Assembly: GCA_025917655.1 (NCBI GenBank)
Contig: CP084610.1
Span: 1,984,001 to 2,048,000, forward strand
Direction of reading: 5' to 3'
Length of the DNA: 64,000 bases
DNA from: Chlorella sorokiniana
Taxonomy: Eukaryota; Chlorophyta; Trebouxiophyceae; Chlorellales; Chlorellaceae
Shown here piece by piece: positions 59,181 to 64,000 of the stretch. A program made the position numbers and the translations under genes. Position 1 is the first letter of the stretch. Every line of letters begins with the position of its first letter. The notes below the pieces were generated by a model, which was not told where the DNA came from, made no database searches, and worked only from the letters and a program-made list of their open reading frames with translations.

Positions 59181-62100
59181 TCAGGCTTCGGCATCGCTGC
59201 CGCTGTCGCTCGCTGCTGCTGCCGCCCGAGTCGATCTCTGGCAGCGACCCCTCTGAATCACTCTCCTCTGCCGCCGCTGCAGCAGCCACCGCCGCAGCGA
59301 CGGAGGTGGATGCCCCTGCTGTGGCTGGCAGCGGCACAGCAGGCTCGGCGGCAGGAGCTTCCGGCTGCTGCTGCTCGGGCGCTGGGGAGCGGCGAGTGCA
59401 GCGTCGGCGGCGGCGGGCGCTGCCTGGCCAGAACTAAGCAGCACGGCCGCCAGGCTCGACCGCTCAGCGGGCGGCGGCGCCTGCCTGTCCGGCAGCGCTG
59501 CGGGCCAGGCAGGCGCAGCGGCATGGCCTGCTGCCGGTGAGCGTGACTGAAGCTCGCCGCTCGGCTGCGCCGTTGCTGTGGCTGGCGGCACAGGCTGCGG
59601 TCTGTGAGTCGGTTGCGCGGGCTGTGGCAGCTGTTCCGCCTCTGATGGCGCCGCTTCCTCCATGGGAACATCCTCGGCAGCGGCAGCGGCGACGGCGGCA
59701 GAAGGAGAAGCGCCGTCGCCGCCGCCCGCCGCTGCGCGCCGCCGCTGGCGCCGCCGCAGCCAGCGCCCGCAGCTGCAGCGCAGCTACCTCCTGCCGCAGC
59801 AGCAGGCCGGCATCCACGCTGCTCCAGAAGCGGGGCATGCCCAGCGCCTGCGCCGCCTCCTCCCCTCGGCATCGTCCTCGGCGGCGGCGGCCGCCACTCG
59901 GCGCACGGCGGCGGGGGCGGCAGCGCTCTGGGATGAAGCAGCGCCTCACAAGACAGAAGGGCCTGTGGATGTGGGGTGGGGGGTGGGGGTGGGGGGTTAA
60001 CGCACAGCTGGGTGGACCAGAAAGTGTGCAGGGTGCGGTTGGGTTGCCGCCTCCCAACACAACCTAGGCGCCAGACATATGCCAGACCGCTCGATGTGCA
60101 AGCGCAGCATCGTTTTGATCAAGCACAGCGGCAGGTGAGCCCCGCACCTGGCGGCTGAAGGCGGCGAGGGCGGGGCTGCCTGCGGCGCCTGCCCCCGCTC
60201 GGAACAGGCGCAGCGCCGGCGCCAGGTGGCGCGGGCGGTGCGGCGCGGGCGCCAGCACCGTCGCCAGCAGCAGGCGCAGCGCAGACAGGTGAAGGGCCGC
60301 CAGCGCCGGCCCCACGCTCCCCTCCGCCTCCGCCCCCACTCTGCTCAGCGCAGCTGCGGAGGTGGCGGCGGCGTGTGCTGCAGCTGTCGTCCAACGCGCG
60401 CCGCTGCGCGGCGGCGGGCAGCAGCGGCGCGGCGGCGGTGGCGAGCGCCTCCAGCGCCGAAAGGGCGGCGGCCTGTACCGCCAGGTCGCGCTGCTGTACC
60501 GCCGAGCCCAGGTCGTCCAGAGGGGCGGCTGCAGCACGGGAGCAGTACAACTTGGGGGATGCTTTCTCTTGCCAAATGCGAGCAGTACCGATACAAAAGG
60601 CAGCGAAGCAAACTTGGCTTGTTGAATGGGAGGCCTGACAGATACGACAGCAACAGCCGCCGCCGGAGCGCACAACAGCTCCACAGCGCACCTGCCGCCG
60701 CGGCCGCCGCCGCATCGTCCTCCGCCGCCGCCTTGCCCCGCTTGGCTTTCTTGCGGGCGGGGCCCTGGGCCTCCCCTCCTGCTGCGGCCGCTGCCGCCGC
60801 CGCTGCGGCTGCTGCCTTGCCATACAGCTCGTGAGCGGCGGCGGCCTGCAGCGGCTGAGCCAGCGGGCGGGCGGCGCCCGGCCCCGCCGTCAGCAGCAGC
60901 TGGCGGGCGGCTGCAAAGAGCTCGAGGCGCGCCTGCAGCAGGGGGAAGGCGGAGGGAAGGCGGAGCCTGGTTGCGGAAGGGGCGCTGGGCGCTTGGGCGG
61001 CAGCGCAAGGGTTTGCTTGCTGCTTTCCGCACAAGAAGAACAGAAACACATTAAAACGTAGAAAACAGAATAAAAAAACTGTGAGGAGGCGCACCAGGGG
61101 CGAGGAGGCGAGGGCGCCGCCGTCGGGCGCCGAGCTGCGCTGCAGCAGGCCGGCGAGCAGGCGCGCCGCCGCCACAAAGTAGGGCGCGGCGGCGGCGCCG
61201 GCGGCGGCCAGCATGCCGCGCAGCAGGCGCAGCGCCGCCGCCAGCAGCCCCGGCAGGCGCAGGCGCAGCTGCGGCAGGCGGCCGGCTGCTGCGGACGCGC
61301 CGCGCCCGGCGCCGCCGTCGTCCGCGCTGAGCAGGCGGCTGGTCAGCAGCAGGAGGCCGCCGGCGGGCAGCGGCACCGCCGCCGGGTAGCTCTGCGACAG
61401 CATGTGCTGCAGGGTGGAAAGCACGGCATCCAGCTGCCTGAAACCAGCCAGGAAGGCGTCGGAAGGCAGGCTGCCTGCCGCGCCCGCCCGGCGGCGGCAG
61501 CAGCGGCGGCGCCGCCGGGTCCAGCGCCGCCCGCGCCGCCGCCGCCAGCTGCGCGTCGTCCAGGCCCAGCAGGAGGCAGTCCGCAAGGGCGTGGGCTGCC
61601 TGCAGCAGCCGCTGGCAGTGGGCCGACCAGGAGGAGGCGTCCCCAGAGACGCGGGGCAGGGCGGCGACGAGGGCGGGGGCCAGGCTGGCGGCGCCGCCGC
61701 CGCCGCCCGCCAGCAGCGGCGGCAGCGCCGCCTCCAGCTGCTTCTGGTGCTGCCGCAGGGCCGCGGGCAGCGCCATCAGGGCGGCCAGAAGCGCGCGCTG
61801 AGCTGGAAGGAACGCCAGCAGCGGCGGCGGGGGCGGCCGCTGCGGCGTGCTCGGCGGAGGCGCCGTTGGCAGCCTTGCCCCGCTGCAGCAGCAAGGCGGC
61901 CAGCTTGGAGGCGGCGGCGGACCCGTCCCGTCGCACGCCAGGCACCTCCAGCATGCGCCCCACGCGGCCGAAGTAGGCTGCCAGGCAGGCACACGCCTCC
62001 TCAGCCGCAGCGCTGGGGCCGCACGCAGCACCCGCCTCGGCCGCCACCTCCTGGCGAAGGCCCCCAGCAGCAGAGCCGCCCAGTGGCCGTGCCGCTGCAA

Positions 62101-62492
62101 GAAGGTGCGGCGGTCGCAGTTGCACAGCGCGGAGTGCAGCAGGCGCAGGCCCAGCAGCCGAGAGGAGGCCTGCACGGCAGGCGGAGAGGACGAAAGGGGT
62201 CGGCAAGCGGAACGATGGCGGCGACAGAGGCGGGGCGCACCCCGCCCGGCTCAGAGTGCTACCATCGCTCGGCAATGTTCGGATTCTGGCTGTTGCTGAC
62301 CTGCTTGCTGCCTACAAGCTGCTGGGCTCGGTCGACGAGCTCCTCGGAGAGCTGCCCGGCATCCGCTTGTCGCAAGGCGTGGGCTGCCAAAATTTGCAGC
62401 TGGGATGTCCCCAGATCAAAAGCTGCCGCTGCATCGCCTGCACCGCTCCGCACAGCACCGTGCAGGTAGCGCAAGAGCGCCGCCTCCGCCAT
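59181..62492 (-). CDS. RIX1: RIX1/PELP1-like pre-rRNA processing protein
   Basis: Predicted RIX1-complex subunit for 60S ribosome maturation. The start at 62492 opens with MAEAALLRYLHGAV; a repeat-helical N-terminal half follows with SRLLGLRLLHSALCNCDRR, FLQRHGHWAALLLGAF, AYFGRVGRMLEVPG, VAALPRVSGDASSWSAHC and ALADCLLLGLDD, which is the RIX1-domain pattern. Later parts are Ala-rich with a basic cluster (ARKKAKRGK). The tail is acidic (EESDSEGSLPEIDSGG), as in PELP1/RIX1 proteins. Several frame jumps occur, for example near 62053 and in the tail, so the stop at 59181 is provisional. Very high GC and long Ala runs make exon limits uncertain. It is convergent with LPPE. Confidence 0.7.
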
Positions 62493-62926
62493 TTCCTTGC
62501 ACAGTGGCTCCTGTAGACGGTCCAACTATCAAAAAGCGAAAAGAAAATGCATGCAGGCGCCTGGGGGCAGGGACCTGGGCGGCCAGCCGCCGCCCTGCTC
62601 TCACATGCTGAGCTACGTTGCACCTCAACAGCAGCACCTGCGATCGCTGCTCTAAAGCAATGCTCCGGCCAACAGTCAGCTTGAGTTGCGATACATAAAG
62701 TATGCTAGGTGCTCTTTACAGCACAGCGTGCGCGGCAAAGCAGTGCGGCGTCTTGGGCGTGGGCCCAAGGACGGGTGTGAGGCGGTACAGGTGGGCAGTA
62801 CTGTCAGGTCAAAACAAGAAAGATGGGCTGGTGAGACGTCAGGCGGGCTGGGGCCCGCCACTATACAGAGCCGCCGCCGCCGCCGCCACCGTGCCGCCGC
62901 TGACGAGGCCAGCACACCGGGCGTCG
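62493..62926. other. SPOC gene 3' UTR and RIX1-like upstream region
   Basis: No conserved frame. A minus-strand TGTAA at 62716-62720 lies about 207 nt past the SPOC-gene stop. The right part is 3' UTR and the left part should contain the RIX1-like promoter. Confidence 0.5.
62716..62720 (-). promoter_or_regulatory. Candidate TGTAA polyadenylation signal (SPOC gene)
   Basis: Minus-strand TGTAA about 207 nt after the SPOC-gene stop codon. Confidence 0.35.
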
Positions 62927-64000
62927 TCAGCGGGGGCCGGGCGCCGGCACCAGCAGCAGCAGCAGGCCTTGGGCGGCGTCCGGCCAAGCCACGCCCAGCT
63001 GGCGGCAGACCGCCTCAGACGGCGGCAGCAGGTACAGCGCGCGCTGCTGCGGCGCGCCACCCGTACCGCCGCCGCCGCCGTTTCCGCCCGGCGGCAGCGC
63101 CACCATCCCTGCCCGCCCTTTCGCCCGCAGGTACTGAGCAAAGTCGGCGAGCGGGGCGGCGCCAGCAGGCTCCGCCGCCACCAGGCGAAGCACAGCTCGT
63201 TCGGGGGGCACGGAAGGGAAGAGCTGCGGGATGGGGTGGGGTGGGGTTTGGGACGGCGGCAGGCTCGCGTCAGGAGCAGCATGCCGGGCAGGGAAGGCGG
63301 CGGCGTCAGCAAGGGTGCAGAAAGGCAGCACCCAGCCTGCCTCTGGGTCACACGCAGCGGACAGAATCGAAGCAGGCAGCACGGCTGTACTGGCAGTTCA
63401 GGAGGTCCCGAGAGTCAGAAAGCCCCGCCCCCTCGCCCCCTCACACACACACACAAACATACGCAAGAACAGCTAGAAAAACATAAACGCACCTGGGTGC
63501 ACACATGCTGCAGATCCGCCCGGTGAGCCACATCCAGCGCCGCCGGCCAGCTGCGCGTCTCGGCGGCGGCTGCGCCTCCGTGCGGCGGCGCGCCCGGCCC
63601 GAGCGGCGCCTCCAGGACGGCCACAGCGCACACCGGGGCCCGGCTCTTTGACAGGAGCCCCCGCCACAGCGCCTGCTGCTGTGGCGGCGGCGGCGCCAGC
63701 GGCAGGGGTGGCGGCGGGAGGGTGGGCGGCGGCGGCAGCACGGGTGGCGGAGGGGCCCCGAGGCGGATGCCGGGAGGGAGTGAAGAGCCCGGGGGCGACG
63801 CCAGGCTGGCGGGCGGCGGCAGCCCCGCAGACATTTGGGAGTGCAGGCGCGGCAGGTCAGGAGCCTGCTGCAGCTGCTGCGGCGGCGGCGGCGCCAGTAG
63901 CGCCGCCGCCGCAGGCCCTCAGCGTCCCACCGCCGCCGCCCGCGCCGCTCGCCCGCAGGCTGCTGTTCGGCAGGCGGTCGCGGGGGCTGCTGGGGCGCTG
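62927..64000 (-). CDS. SPOC-domain protein, C-terminal part (runs off edge)
   Basis: The 3' end of a leftward gene; the rest lies beyond the right edge. A Pro-rich linker leads into a SPOC-like domain: ALWRGLLSKSRAPVCAVAV, WPAALDVAHRADLQHVCTQ, an in-phase join to LFPSVPPERAVLRLVAAEP, LADFAQYLRAKGRAGMVALP, RALYLLPPSEAVCRQLGV and LLLLLVPAPGPR at the stop. SPOC domains bind phosphorylated Pol II tails and occur in Spen/FPA-type RNA-binding proteins, so N-terminal RRM domains might be found off the window. The SPOC call rests on block order and hydrophobic pattern. No frame problem is seen here. Confidence 0.75.

Overview
The window looks like nuclear DNA of a GC-rich coccoid green alga, probably of the Chlorella/Micractinium type (Trebouxiophyceae). 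The support is plant-type orthologues (plastid carboxyltransferase alpha, RH39-type helicase, LPP-epsilon-type phosphatase, AAP-type permease, calredoxin), genes broken into many short exons by GT-AG introns ending in GCAG, frequent (CA)n and (GT)n tracts in introns, Ala/Gly/Gln-rich insertions, and TGTAA motifs (the usual chlorophyte polyadenylation signal) downstream of many stop codons. There are no operons, rRNAs, CRISPR arrays or recognisable intact transposons.

Layout: TRAPPC2L (-) and PECT1 (+) diverge at 1.7-2.1 kb. Plastid accA (+, 6.8-10.9 kb) and an organellar Obg GTPase (+, 11.7-14.8 kb) follow. From 15.4 to 18.7 kb lies an accessory island: an inverted duplication of a short unrecognised gene, a third degraded copy, a roughly 290-bp foldback and a 64-nt hairpin. 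An RH39-like DEAD-box helicase (-, 19.0-23.5 kb) diverges from a very large TFIIIC B-block-binding subunit gene (+, 23.9-36.7 kb). Then come a purple acid phosphatase (+, 37.1-41.7 kb) carrying a 199-bp intronic hairpin and followed by a 110-bp CA microsatellite, and an amino acid permease (+, 42.9-47.7 kb). After a poorly supported hypothetical gene come a calredoxin (four EF-hands plus thioredoxin; -, 49.4-53.3 kb), NUS1 (-), a stand-alone BPL_N-domain protein (+), an LPP-epsilon-like lipid phosphate phosphatase (+), a RIX1/PELP1-like ribosome-biogenesis gene (-), and the 3' part of a SPOC-domain gene (-) that runs off the right edge.

Functionally these are unlinked housekeeping genes. Several touch plastid lipid synthesis and translation (accA, LPP-epsilon, Obg, RH39), and others phospholipid and dolichol synthesis (PECT1, NUS1). 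A recurring feature is that conserved reading frames jump by one nucleotide inside G/C-rich exons in most genes, nearly always as if one base were missing. This looks like a consensus-sequence problem rather than biology, so the gene models are given as spans with the conserved exons named.
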